Source of the DNA: Hyaloscypha bicolor E
Taxonomy: Eukaryota; Ascomycota; Leotiomycetes; Helotiales; Hyaloscyphaceae
Direction of reading: 5' to 3'
DNA length: 64,000 bases
Assembly (NCBI RefSeq): GCF_002865645.1
Contig: NW_020194667.1
Coordinates: forward strand, 1,573,762 to 1,637,761
In this document: positions 12,775 to 24,564 of the stretch, piece after piece
Layout: every line of letters begins with the position of its first letter
Numbering within the stretch: the first letter of the stretch is position 1
The notes under the pieces: model-generated
Told to the model about the DNA's origin: nothing
Databases searched by the model: none
The model's input: the letters and a program-made list of their open reading frames with translations, nothing else
Position numbers and translations under genes: made by a program

Positions 12775-13532
12775 CTTCCTCAGCCACAAATTGCTACGTT
12801 CGCTTCACAAAGGTGATTAATAGGGGAGAAATTATCTCAAGGATCTGTGCAATTTAGGTCGTGGCATCGCCAGGAAGTCGCAGTGGAGAAAGTCAATCAG
12901 GAGCTGAGATAAGAGTGAGACATTGGGTGGTGGGACAACGGAGGAGTCAGCCTTGGCGGGTGGGGGCGACGCCACCAGCACTTCGTAGCGAGCTGAATAC
13001 GGTAGAGGTCTCGTGGGCTTGAAGATATCTGACTAATTACAAATTCTCCGACGCATGCGGAGAAATCGAAAAAAGAAAATGTCCTCTCGGAAGCTCCCGT
13101 TTGTGTTTTTAAAATGAATAGAAAGGAGAATCATTGCGGGGAAGGAGGGCGGTAAGCTTGAGGGACCTCCGCAGATTTTGAGCACAAAATTTAGGAACTT
13201 TGTTGCAAAATAGGGGCGTGAGGAGGTCACTCGGCTAAGGATAGAGGCGCAGTCGCTAATCGGCCCTATAGCGGGTCTCCGGGATGTCACGGGTCTAGCT
13301 CTCAGGCTTATTTCCAACTCCCACTCAAAGCACTTCCAAATTGTTGACAAACGACTTTGAATAGCATCAAAGACAACCAGAAAACCTTATTAACATGTTT
13401 CGTTTCTCTTTTCAAATCATAGTTCACTAGATTTGGCTTTAGGAAGTGTTGTGAATGAATTTCGGTTAAGTGACTGGGCGCCGGGTTTGATATATAAAGC
13501 CTTCCAAATCTCATTTGAGTTCTCCTAAATCA
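12775..13532. other. intergenic region
   Basis: No supported gene. Short minus-strand frames at 13033-13514 show no family resemblance and no plausible codon pattern. Confidence 0.4.
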
Positions 13533-13838
13533 TTAAGCGCATTGAGAATAATACGACCCCATCGCCTTACACGTCGTCCCAAATACACAATTTGACGATC
13601 CCTTCCATCCCTGCCCACCGCACTGCCCATACTTCTGAACCACAGCCCCGACAGCCGAAGCAGCTGGCTTTGGAACCACAGCCAGGGCCCTCGCCTGCAC
13701 TGCAGAATCACAGCGATGGTGGGAACTTGAACAGGCGGATTTATTCCCAGGCTGAACTGGGCCGGAGGGAGGGCTTGAGTTGCTGCTACCGCCGGCGCTG
13801 CTGCGTTGTTGCCACGTCCTGGACTTATGACCCTTCAA
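13533..13838 (-). pseudogene. orphan carbohydrate-binding module CBM1 with linker
   Basis: The last 35 codons form a fungal cellulose-binding module: QKYGQCGGQGWKGSSNC, then GTTCKAMGSYYSQCA and stop. It has the four cysteines and the aromatic residues of CBM1. Upstream is a Ser/Gly/Pro linker (about residues 13-32), as found between CBM1 and a catalytic domain. No signal peptide or catalytic domain can be found in frame, and the frame opens without a convincing start. CBM1 normally sits at the end of secreted cellulases, LPMOs or esterases. This is therefore most likely the surviving tail of such a gene, or a small gene whose first exon I cannot see. It lies 226 bp downstream of a GMC oxidoreductase on the same strand, but that protein has its own complete C-terminus. 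Confidence 0.65.
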
Positions 13839-14064
13839 CTCGATTAATCGATTGAGAATCCCTGGGATCCAAAGGAGGATGCATGCAACTGGTAAGCTTT
13901 GAAAGGAAGAAGTTTCTGGATGTGCATTTCTCTAGCAGTTCGTCCACTTTTCTGGTCGTAGAGACGCCCAACGAACCGTCACTCGGAATAATGACTAGAT
14001 CAGACCAAGCAGCGGTAAATTTTTAATACTGCAAAAAGTTGAACCAGCTCAAGCCAAGCGGAGA

Positions 14065-16030
14065 TCAGAAACCCCAATCCTCCTTGATCAAATCCGACCC
14101 CTTCTCTGCAACAGCATACATCGTACTCTGAATATTCCCAGAAACATGCAACGGGATAACACTCGCATCCACGACTCTCAGCCCCCTCGTACCCCACACT
14201 CTCAATCTCTCATCCACGGCGCCCACCCCCTTCTTACCCATTCCAACACTCCCCAAAGGGTGATACTCTGTACAAACATTCTCCCTCGCAAATCTCTTCC
14301 TCTGCTCCCTATCACTCAGATCCAAGCTCTCATCCGGGTAATATCTCCTCTTAATCTTCTCCTTAAAAGGACTCGTTTCCGTCAACTTGAGACAAAACTC
14401 CAGGCCTTTCGCCAAGATTTCCACATCCGCTTCGTGGGCAAGGAACGCGGGGTCGACAGCCGGATCATCTTGTGGATTGCTGCTCGTGATATGCACCGAG
14501 CCAACTGATACTGGTCTTGCTACAGCAACCCCGATACAAATTCCCTGCTTGCCTTCCATACCAGGATAACCCGCAAACATTGCAGCCTGAGAATCACCTC
14601 GTGATATATTGAGAGCAGCTGGCAAGAAGAGGTATTGGAACGTTGAGTCGTCGGGGTTACCGAGGGCCGCTGCTAGCAACTTCTTCGCCTCCATCGTGTG
14701 TCCTTCACTTGCCGGATCTGAGCTGTCGAGGATCAAGGTTTGTAACACTTTGACTTCTTCAGGTGTGGCGAGATTTGCGAAAGAGGCAAAGCCTGTTGCT
14801 GAGCCGCCGCTCGAGAATGGCCCTGTCTTTTTAGCCATGTATTCTTCCAGGCATTTTCGGGCGACGATGGGATCTTTGAGTGCATCCATGCTCTCCTCTC
14901 CGTCGGCTAGTTCCAAGGTGAAGCCCACGGTGGGGTGATCTTGAAAATTCTCCCCAACGCGGCGGTTTTCGACTTGACATTTGATACCTGCCTTGGCTAA
15001 GACGTCTGGGTTGCCAATACCTGAAAGTTCTAGGATTTGTGGAGTTTTGAAAGCGCCTGCACTTAGCACAACTTCTTTTTTCGTCTTGACAGAATACAAA
15101 TTTCCCAAGTGGAGGAATTCAAGACCAGTGACTGATTCATTGTCCACGACTACTTTGGAAACAAGCGCGTCTGTCAAAACGTGGAGATTGGGTCGCGATG
15201 CATTGGGAAGGAGATACCCCGTTACCGCATAGCTCCTTGTTCCGTCTGCATGGCTGGCGCTTTGGTTGATAGAGCTGAGAGAGTGGAAGAAACCGATATG
15301 GTCTCCACTCCACCCATCCTTTGGACTTCCCATTCTCACCCCGAGCTTCGCACTCGCTGCGATCCATTCCCGTTCCTGTCGCACTCTCCATGTGCTGAAA
15401 CTTGTGTGGATGGGTCCATCGATCCCATGAAAATTAGGGTCGTAGGTGGTTTCCAGAGGAATATTGTTCTTAGATGCATATCCTGAGGGATCATCGAAAT
15501 GTTCATGCTTTTTGAAGTATGGCAGCAGATCCTTGAAACTCCAGCCTTGATTGCCCAGCCTCTCCCAATCGTCGTAGTCAAGCGCCTGGCCACGATTGTA
15601 CATTTCGAAATTGATAGCACTTGATCCTCCCAAACCTTTCCCTCGAGGATGGTCGAATACTCTGCCATTGAGCGCTTTCTGCAATTGCTGTCAGTAAAAA
15701 TGTAACTTTGAATGTAGATTCACTTGCCTGGGGCGTAGTGCGTTGGAGCCAATCATACTCCGGATTGCCGACCATTTGAGGGTACAGAGCAGGCGTCATA
15801 ATCATCGGATCGTTGAGATGGGCTGGGCCGGCTTCGAGGACACCAACATGTATGTTTGGGTTTTCTGTAAGTCGGGTGGCTACAACGAGGCCGGCAGTTC
15901 CGCCACCAACGACAATGAAATCATAGTCAATCTAATAGGGTGCTTGAGTTGTGCCTCTTTTGATGGGCCATATTCCTACCTTAAGAAAGTCATTGACAGA
16001 GACCAAACAAGGAATGCTAAATTTTGACAT
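14065..16030 (-). CDS. GMC-family FAD oxidoreductase (AA3-like)
   Basis: Three exons: 15980-16030, 15728-15931 and 14065-15678, giving 622 residues. The FAD-binding beta-alpha-beta motif DYDFIVVGGGTAGLVVATRL begins at residue 19. The GMC signature GKGLGGSSAINFEMYNRG follows, and near the C-terminus the catalytic His motif EYHPLGSVGMG and the Asn region HVSGNIQSTMYAVAEK. Members oxidise alcohols or sugars (aryl-alcohol, glucose or choline type) with O2 or quinones; the substrate cannot be told. The first 17 residues have no clear signal peptide. The second intron only works in frame with a GC donor (CAG|GCAAGT, 15727 to 15679). A CBM1 fragment lies just downstream. Confidence 0.9.
15679..15727 (-). 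other. GC-AG intron in the GMC gene
   Basis: 49-bp intron between the FAD-binding exon and the main exon. The donor reads CAG|GCAAGT and the acceptor GCAG. Using the nearby GT two codons later breaks the frame for both possible acceptors, while the GC donor joins PQ to KALNGRVF in phase 0. Confidence 0.7.
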
Positions 16031-17415
16031 CCTGGAGAACCAGTTGGAGTTAAAAAGTCAATCGAGTTGGAATATGCGCAATGCACAGCGATGATGAACA
16101 GAGCGTTTCAGCGAAGTCTTGGCGAAAGAGATTGACAAATCCTCACTTTGAAAGCAATTGCTGGGCTGTAAGTAGTATATTTCTGTGGAGTGGGTTCAGG
16201 TCGTGTATTTATACACAAGGTCCCGCATCATGGCCGAGGTACGGATCTATGGAATAGACCAGCACGCAGATCACAAGGCTACACCAACGGTTTGACGTCG
16301 TACTGGGCCGCATGGTCCGCTCTGGATTTCCCCTTTTGATGTTCGAAGCAGGGATAGGAAAATTATATAATAGGACTTGATCGCACTAATATTATCTCCT
16401 TACTAAGCTTAGACGGGGATTGCAGCTCCGAGTAAGAATATCGGAATTTATACCTTAGAGTATGCCTGGTTTATACTTGACTTATATTTAGAGCATATAT
16501 AATCTTATCCAATGAGTTATGCAATACGTATTTAACGACTTGATTATAATACAATTGCGCCGGACTTGATTATTATATAACGGACGTAATTACAAATCGC
16601 CCATCCCTACGTAGTGTAGGTCGAAGACAACTAAATCTCGGAGACTTCCCCAATGATCTCGGATCGGAAAAGTCGGGCGGGAACTCAGGGGAGGCAATTA
16701 TCCCCCTGACAGGTAGTAAGAACTAACTCTATGCATTGTGGTGAGACTTAGCTATCCGCATTTGTGCCTGCTTCGATCTTGGCTCTCGTAAGGTCCAACA
16801 GCTTTCCGCTTTGCAAAATAACGATCCAAAGTGAAGGCGTGATGAGTCAATTTTGACGCCGAGTAACATACTCATCGAGGATCATGAAGATGAACTGGAT
16901 ACTTGCACAACCGAGGATGCGAGTAACTCAATTCCAAGTAGCGTAGCAGTTAACGGGGCGGATCGTTATCACTGGTCAGAGGATTCTTATTAAAAGGATC
17001 GAGGGCATGGATTATTTCCCGAACAACGAAGTTTGAAAGATACTCAAGTTGGGACACTGGTCCTGTCGAACGCAAGTTCATTCCATTTCTCAATTCAGCT
17101 GCGGTTTGTCGACATTCCAACGTCATTGCTAGAGAACTTTTGGAACACGGAGCTGACTTGCAACAAAGAATTGGCTTCCAAATTCACGCCCAACTGTAAG
17201 AACAACCTCAATGTCCCAGAGATTTTTTGGGATATTGAGCGGATGTGCTGCAAAAGCTTCGGATGCAGAACTCACTCTCCACGGGAACACTGAGCACCAC
17301 AATACGGCTGAATAAGATCTCGGGTATTTCACTTATTGTATGAGCAATTACCACTTGCACGTAAAAAAGCGTCGTTAAATTCATCCCAGAGACCTCCAAA
17401 CAGAAGCCTGAAAAT
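16031..17415. other. intergenic region
   Basis: 1.4 kb without a supported gene. It is the promoter side of the GMC gene, with TATA-like sequence near 16205-16215, then an AT-rich patch at about 16370-16600. A small open frame at 17033-17293 has no recognisable features. Confidence 0.4.
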
Positions 17416-19215
17416 TTACACTAACGCAAGAGTGTGGTCACTCTTGAGTTTGCCTGTGACTCCTAACGAAGCCTCTTCGCCAACAACGGCTGGGCCCCTG
17501 GCATAGATCTGGAAGATGTCAGCAAATACTTCAACGTCAAGATTTCTTTGTGGCTTACTTCTCCTGTCGAGACCTCATCCGTAGTCTTGTGCTCGGAAGT
17601 ATCTTTGAAGAGAATCTCACAACTGGTTACCGGCGCTCCGAAATGAGAGTACTTCTCCGATCCGTCAACTCTGTAGTCGTAAAGGCCAGTTTGAGTGACT
17701 GCTCCAGCAACCTTTGCAGCAGTAAGTGCATAAATAATTCTGGCTCCAGTGTATATTCTCAGGTCTGATAGAGTTTCCGCACTCAAAGGTGTACTGACCA
17801 CACCAGCCTGCTTTGCAACGTAGATTAGGCGAAGTTTGCCAGGCGTGGTTCCAATGATAGGACGGAGGGAATCGTACATTCGCGAGAATGCAGACGCCAC
17901 TGGCATGACCCCATCCTGAACAAGTGAACGGGCTTGAAACCAGTGGACCATTGAATAGACAGTGGAAGACATCTTATCTTGGGACTCTTTGTGTGTAGTC
18001 GCAAGCGCTTCTGGCGTTGCCACAATGATTGTAGGAGCAATGCCTTGAGTGGCTATGCGAAGATCGGAGGTTTGGCCAGCAACTGAATTCAATGCGACTG
18101 AAGCGTTCGAGTAAAGGGCCGCAAGCATCAAGACTAAAGGATAGATTGTTGATAACGAATCGACAGGAAGGAAGAGGTCAGCATGGGTGATACGTTGCGT
18201 GGTCGGAATTGATGTAAGTTGTCCGGCAATTCCAGCAATCAAGTTGGCCTGGGTGTACTCGACGAGTTCTCCACTGGGCCAGAAAGCAAGAACTTTTCTC
18301 AGCTCACCCGCTCTATCAACAGGAGGAAGCTCTGTCCCCACGGTCGGTTCTTGATCTTGGATAATCTCCTGCCATGTTGAGACGTTGACAGCTCCCCCAG
18401 TTCCCTTGGGAACTTCATTCCAATCCATATGCTTGCTGCCTTCGTCCACAACCCAGACCAGCTGCTTCAATGCAGGATAGCTTTTCGTTATGGCATCAAA
18501 GGGGAAGGACCCCACGGCAGCTATCACGGTGTCCGCTTTGCATGCCTTAAGCAAAAGTATGATCTTCTCGATTGGTTGATCATAGGGGGCGAGAATAGGG
18601 GTCAAATCGTAAAAGGCGCATGCAAACAAAGCGGTTAGGAATTCGATAGAGTTTGGAAGAATGATTGCGATATTGTGGCCACCATTTTGCTTCAGATGTT
18701 GACCGATCAGGTTAATTTGTCGAGTTATGTCAGCTATGTCTGTCAGCACCCAGCTATTGACGTGAAGACACACGGTACGTACCTAGATTGTGTTCGATGA
18801 CCTGCTCCGAACCCAGGACTGTAAATAGTTTTCCAATCTCCCCAGTCTTGTTGCCTTCGCGATCCAGGCCCCCAGCGACAACTCTCCGCCAAACATCTCT
18901 CAGATCTCCATCTCGACCTCTGGCCCACTTTGAATCACCGGGGTCCTTGATGTTGAGACCAGCGTTCAGGGGAATGCCATGAGGCGCGGAGTGTGACCGG
19001 AAAACCGCGGACTCTCCTTCTTTCCTAACAGGAGAAGGTTGCGCCTGCCGAGCCAGTAGCATAGGGTGGGCATCTGGGTCGCGGGAGGAGACGACTGTGT
19101 AGATCCAAACGCTGATGAGAACGGCAAAGATGCCTGTGGTGTAGATGTCCCATTGTCCTAGAACATGCGTGACGGTCTCGTCAAGCTTCAACATGAAGTT
19201 GTCCCCTAGACCCAT
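17416..19215 (-). CDS. membrane-anchored AMP-binding (acyl-CoA synthetase-like) protein, probably degenerate
   Basis: Exons 18783-19215, 17559-18739 and 17416-17508; 568 residues. One membrane segment lies at about residues 23-43 (DIYTTGIFAVLISVWIYTVV). The body resembles the N-terminal large domain of the ANL (acyl-CoA synthetase) superfamily, with NIAIILPNSIEFLTALFACA and, after the last intron, GEIYARGPAVVG. The ATP-binding loop, normally T/S-S-G-T-T-G-x-P-K-G, is replaced by WPSGELVEYTQAN, and the protein stops before the small C-terminal domain that carries the catalytic Lys. I infer a non-catalytic or altered relative of long-chain acyl-CoA synthetases at a membrane. It is divergently arranged with the Pom34 gene, 456 bp apart. 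Confidence 0.8.
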
Positions 19216-19671
19216 GGTACCAGAATGTGAGAATCACAACAACAAGGTTATCTGCATTGAATGATGTTTGGAAGGTGTTGTCAGAAAGTGCCAGCAAGCC
19301 AGACGAGTTGAGTTCAGCCAGCCTCCATTCGGACCTTTGGAGGGGCACGTTCCGGTGCACGCTAAAACTGCAGGGAATAGAAACGCCTGCCGCGAATTTA
19401 AGGTACGGCGAATCTCTAGGAAAACAATCCAACAACCGGCGACTCGATCTCTCGACAATGCCGGCTTAGGACCCCTTCGGAACTCGATACTCCTACTAAT
19501 ATCTAGGTACTAACCAGTGGAAGAGGCGCTACTCACGGCTGTGACATACTTCGCGAGGACGGTGGGTATGCCGCACCGTTTGTTGACATTCAACAACAGA
19601 GCATTGAGACTGACAGCTCCACAGTTCAGTGGTAGAACACGAGCAGCCTGCGAATACCTCAGCTCTTCGCA
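19216..19671. promoter_or_regulatory. divergent promoter region
   Basis: 456 bp between the start codons of the AMP-binding gene (minus) and the Pom34 gene (plus), so both promoters must lie here or overlap. No specific binding site is convincing. Confidence 0.5.
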
Positions 19672-20501
19672 ATGTCGACTCCTGTCCGTCCTTCCACTCC
19701 AGTTACACAATCAGCTCCTTCCACCCCCACAACAGGCACATGGAAACACCCGAAGCTAGATGAGATTGTGAGGAGGCAGAATGCTGCTAGATTCTCCGCA
19801 GACGACGTGAAGAAAGTGCTATACAATGTTGCTGGCATCGCGGCGGTCTGCTTGCTAGGGCGCTCAGTGTGGGATAGGTGTGTATCTGCGCGACCAGCTT
19901 CCAATGGCTCTGCTGACGAGATAGCTTTCCGGCCATGTTCCACCCAGGCAAGGCCCTCCAACCCTACGCAGATTACGTCTACCACTCCTTGAACGTTGTC
20001 TTCGTCTTCAATATTATCATGGCATGTCTACCTCTCTTCCGAAGCAGGGATGACATCTCCGATATAGCCTTGACTCCAGGTCAGCGCAAACTTATGGGCC
20101 TACCACCTATCTCAACGCCTCCAACTCCTGGCTCGCGATATATCACCCCGCCGAGATATGCCAGAACACCTACGCCTTTGAGTGGCTCACCAGCAAGCAG
20201 GGGCAACTATTCGGGATCACCTCTGTCAGGCAAGGGAAGCCCGTCGTCAGGTAGTATGTCGGGGACGCCGTTCTCGCCTGGGGCAAGTCCGTTATTGCAG
20301 AAGGCGATGGGTGGAGGATTGAATGGGAACAGGAGACATTCGTACGGCTCTCCAAGTCCGTTAGGGCCAGGAGTACCCAGAGTGCCAGAGACGCCTGGAA
20401 CGCCCAGTCCGACGGCGAAGGGTGTCAACGTGGGGTTAAATAGCAAGTGGCTTTACGACAAGACGAGAAGGAACTCCGGAAATTCAAGGCTGTATACATA
20501 G
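19672..20501 (+). CDS. POM34: nuclear pore membrane protein Pom34 homologue
   Basis: Exons 19672-19877 and 19925-20501 (47-bp intron, phase 2); 260 residues. The N-terminus is Ser/Thr/Pro-rich, followed by the conserved fungal block HPKLDEIVRRQNAARFSADDV. Two hydrophobic segments follow (about 51-67 and 91-107), and just after the second come ACLPLFRSRDDISDIALTPGQRKLMGLPP, the typical Pom34 signature (I cite residues only as landmarks). The C-terminal 120 residues are a Gly/Ser/Pro-rich tail. In yeast, Pom34 is an integral membrane component of the nuclear pore that works with Pom152 and Ndc1; the same place is expected here. Identification is by recall of the family pattern, not by a search. 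Confidence 0.8.
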
Positions 20502-20804
20502 ATGGTTTTGATGGGGAGAATGATTTTGTATGATTGAGCAGATACCCTTCAGCTTCGCTTTGGCAGAATCCAAGCATGAGTTGAGCCATAGAACTTTCTA
20601 CCGATAAGATATGGGTGCAAAACATTCCAGGAGATTTACATCAGTGATTCTCAAGCCAAATCCCATGGAAGTGAGCTTTGCTATTTGGTCACGTTGTCCC
20701 TCGGTTTCCGGCTCACGTGGAGATACGAGTAGCCGGGATGTGCCAAACAGATAACCCTCTCTTTCTCATCGAAACAATACAACTGATGACCGGTGCAATT
20801 CAAC
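20502..20804. other. short intergenic region
   Basis: About 300 bp between the Pom34 stop and the Hid-1 start; nothing further seen. Confidence 0.4.
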
Positions 20805-23800
20805 ATGGGGGCCTCCGATTCGAAGCTTGTCTTCAAGCAGGGTATCTTCAGGCTCTCTGAAGACAAAATAATTCCAGCGGATGATCCTTATTGGGCTTCG
20901 GTAGGTTTCGTTGCTGTCGCCAGGAATCCAAAGAGCAAATACTGATCAGGACACTATACAGTTCTGGGAGCTCCCAGAGTCCACTGAAGATATATTCAGT
21001 CTCTTCTCACCTAACGATATCAGGAGGACTCGAGATACGGCGCTGGAGAACCTCGAAACCCTGATATTAGCAATCACGAGTCGCCTGTTCATCCTGCGAC
21101 ATCATCCTTCATTCCCCGACCCCGAGTTCGCGCCTGAGAGAGATGCGTTAAACTGCATAAGAATCCTGACCCGAATTCTACCATACATATATGAGGCGGA
21201 GCAGTTACAGCCATGGGAGGACAGGTTCTTTTGGGGTGTGAGGAGGAAACGGACACGGTAGGTTTCCAGACCAGGTCGGAGTCGCAGACTGACCCTCTGT
21301 CAGAAAAGCAGCTTTGGCTCGCGATGTACTCTTCGACGAATCACAAGAAGAGCTTGCGAAACTCGAAGCAGCGGGCGAAGAATTTGAGGAGGTGAAGCCG
21401 TTGGCAGAGGAGCTGATCGATACCCTGATTGACCTGCTGTTTTTCGCCGATTTCACGTTGCCAAGACCGCAGAATACCAAGAACAAAGTTACATATGCGA
21501 TATGGCAGAGTGGTGTAGGATGCAATACTTCTGTTGGAACGACGAAAGAATTCGAGAGCAATCGGACAGAGATATTGAGGCTCCTCTTGACGCTGACCAG
21601 CCAAAGCATGTACATGTCCGCCAATCTGCTACCGGTTCAAGGAGTCAAGGCTATCAGCTATATTGTCACATGCCCGGACAAGCAAGTGGTTCTGTCCACG
21701 CTTTGCTCATTACTGAATACTGTAAGAGCCAAGAGCAATGGTGGAAATGCTCCTGCTGACACAAGCAGACCCTCAAGTACAACCCTGCAAGTTGGAAGAT
21801 ACCGTACAATGTACAGGTATTCAAGGACCCGAAGCAGATATTGGTCACATATGCCTTACAGGTGGGAGGTGAACCAATCTTGTACCAAGTGGCGACTAAC
21901 ATCAGCAGTTTTTACTCGTGATCCTGCTTTACCCAATACCAGAAACCGATCCAGCTCATGCGAAGAAGAGTGCGATACCTCCCACTAACACTTATTTTTA
22001 CCCCCGCTAATACGTGTTAAGATTTTTACCGGCACTTTCTTGGCCGATTACACAGACCGCAAGATTTCCAGTTCATCACTGATGGAATGACCAGAATTCT
22101 CAACGCACCTCTCAACGCCAGCAGTTCTTACATCCCTGGAAATCCCACAAAGTTCACATCTGAGATGATCATGCTCTTTTGGGAGATCACTCAATGCAAC
22201 AAACGCTTCCGGTCTTTCATTATTGACACTGGGAGATCACATGACTTTTTAGTACTGATAATATTCTACGCTATCGAGTACAAGCTCGATTCGTCGAAGC
22301 AAGGAGTTGTCAGGATGTGTGTATTCTTGCTGCAGACGTTAAGTGTCGAGCCAAATTTCGGCAAGAGCCTCAACAAGAGATTCGAGGCTCAAGAAACCCT
22401 GCCACCGACGATCAGGTTACAGAATTTCAATGGCACGTATGCCGACTTCCTCATTCACGTAAGTCCGCTTGATTGTCTGGTATAGAGTTGCTGTATTGAC
22501 TTCCCACAGTCCATTTACAACATCATCACCACAAGCCAGGGTAAACTCACTGCAATCTACCCAGCCTTGTTGGCCGTCATCAACAACATCGCTGCATACC
22601 TTGAGGATTTGAGCGCCTCGGCTTCCTCAAAACTACTGCAACTCTTCTCGTCAATGTCTTCTCCAGGGTTCCTATTGGCGAATGACAGTAATCACGATCT
22701 ACTGCAATCGCTCTTAGAAAGCATAAATGCCATAATTGAGCATCAGTTTATCAGTAAGTCCCACCTACCTGTCGACACCTACCACGTGTTTTCCCGTTTG
22801 TTGTGGCTCTAGGAGCCATCCGTATATATAGCCTACCTCAGTGAGGAGCTTGGACTAAGTCACTATTTTTTGATAGAGATCAACATGACGCGCCAAGGCT
22901 TCCAGTCCCGCAGTAAGCCTGTTTTGTGATTTTCTGCGAGTTGAACTTTCAAGTAAGCTTAAAACTGACATGTGTAGGAAATCCAAATTTTGTGTACGCC
23001 GTGCTACGGAATAAGAAGCGATTTGAAGGTACATAACTTCGAAATGGAAATCCTTCAGCAGCTAACTTTTGTAGCATTACGGTCTTTCACTCTCGAAAGT
23101 GGGCAAGAAGAGATTGAGCGCATGAATAGGCGGCGGAAAGAACGCCATGATCCTAACGACTTGTCCGAGAGCCGAAGAGGATCTGTGGATAGTATTATTA
23201 GCCCAACGATAAGTCATTCGCGTGCACCGGCCCTGAGTGATGTACCAGAAGAAGATGGTACATTTGCAATTGGAGGCGACGAAGATGAAGATACAGATGA
23301 TGATCATCGGCCTACCCCAGCAGAATCCACGCCGACAGAGCAGCCATCACGGGCGTCTTCAGTATCGTCAAGTGTGGATGATGCAGTTCCGACTCAGCTG
23401 AGGGGCATGTCCGAGAAAGCTCGAGGGAAGATGCCTGGTAAGCTCCCTCCCTTTGTAATTTCCTCTACGATTAACAGAAATTAGCTGGAATGCCCACTTT
23501 CTCCCGGCAGAACAGCACGACCAGCTTAAGCAACTACGTAACAGCAGGCTTCTCCACGAACGGAGCTTTCGAGCCTACAGCGCAGTGGATTGATTCCTGG
23601 CTCACCGAACTTCCCCTCCACACAATCCTTACCCTCATGGATCAACTTACACCCCTTCTCCCCGCCCCAAAACGATCTTCAACCGACACGCCCTCTGCCT
23701 CCATACTGCACGTCATCCAATCTGCAAAGGTTACCGGGATTGAGCCGTCTCCAATTCGCATCCAGTATTTTGAATGGTCACCTCTTTCCCTCGGCTGGTA

Positions 23801-24134
23801 CGAGTCTCTCCTCTGGGGGTTTGCCTTCACATCCGAGATGCAGGTCCAAAAAGGCACGGTTGGGGTATGGAACGGTACCGCCATCAAGCTTTTCAGAGTA
23901 GAGGCCGTGGCACCCAGCGGACCTACGTTGAGTAGTCCAAGAGGGGCCGTAGATGCAGTGGGCAGCAACATCGTTAGTCGTATTGGTAATCTCAACTTGA
24001 GAGGTGTTGGGGGTGGCGGTTCGGCACAGGATGCGCAGAGCCCTGCGGCTGAGAGACCGGAGAGACCGCAGGTTTCGAGGACGGGGACGGGTGATGGATC
24101 GAGGCCAGGTTTGATTAGGACTGCAATTATTTAG
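20805..24134 (+). CDS. hid1: Hid-1/dymeclin-family Golgi protein
   Basis: Ten exons fit: 20805-20900, 20962-21257, 21304-21721, 21769-21861, 21909-21969, 22022-22458, 22510-22753, 22978-23028, 23075-23437 and 23485-24134. The total is 902 codons with all phases agreeing. The N-terminus MGASDSKLVFKQGIFRLSE is the myristoylation-type start of Hid-1 proteins. Conserved Hid-1 blocks include FYRHFLGRLHRPQDFQFI (restored only by splicing at 21970), MLFWEITQCNKRF and NPNFVYAVLRNKKRFEALR. The C-terminal part has an acidic disordered loop and then QYFEWSPLSLGWYESLLWG. In animals HID1 acts in trans-Golgi/dense-core vesicle sorting, and in fission yeast the homologue anchors a ubiquitin protease at the Golgi. 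The intron at 22754-22977 is long for this gene and may hide a 36-nt exon. Confidence 0.85.
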
Positions 24135-24564
24135 GGCTTCGAATCCGTGTCCCGGGTGAGCATTGATTAACTTACGAGCTCGTTAGCCTTCGCGCCCAGG
24201 AGGAGCCTCATGGGAGGCGATGATGGAGAAAGCTTGCAATTCATAGGCGCACCAGCGATGGCGTTTCCAGGATGTACTTTAGCATTGAGATAGTTTTCCC
24301 ACAGCATAAATGATGGTTGAGATGCTCGCGCTTAAATCCGGGTGAAGTTATAGTAACAAACCGTTTGGGAATTCCACTATTTCCCCAATCCTGCCAAGGA
24401 AGTGCTCAGTGGTACTATCTCCAACTTTCTTTTCTTGACCTTTCATACTCTCTTCCCTTGCCCTCTCGCTGCCCAATTTGTGAGTAACCATTGCAGCAAT
24501 GCACTCTACGGTCTCCATTTCACTCGATTTACCTCATTCCTACATGTTACTGTCAAACTCAAGC
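24135..24564. other. convergent intergenic region
   Basis: About 430 bp between the stop codons of the Hid-1 and HET genes. No repeat or RNA recognised. Confidence 0.4.

Noticed and set aside
11179..12816. Long plus-strand open frames (250-286 residues)
   Set aside because: They are antisense shadows of the Ala/Thr/Ser-rich minus-strand gene, whose introns and phases are consistent.
19610..19660. tRNA-like phrase AGTTCAGTGGTAGAAC
   Set aside because: It resembles a D-arm/A-box, but there is no anticodon stem or GGTTCGANTCC-type B-box at the right distance, and it is just upstream of the Pom34 start.
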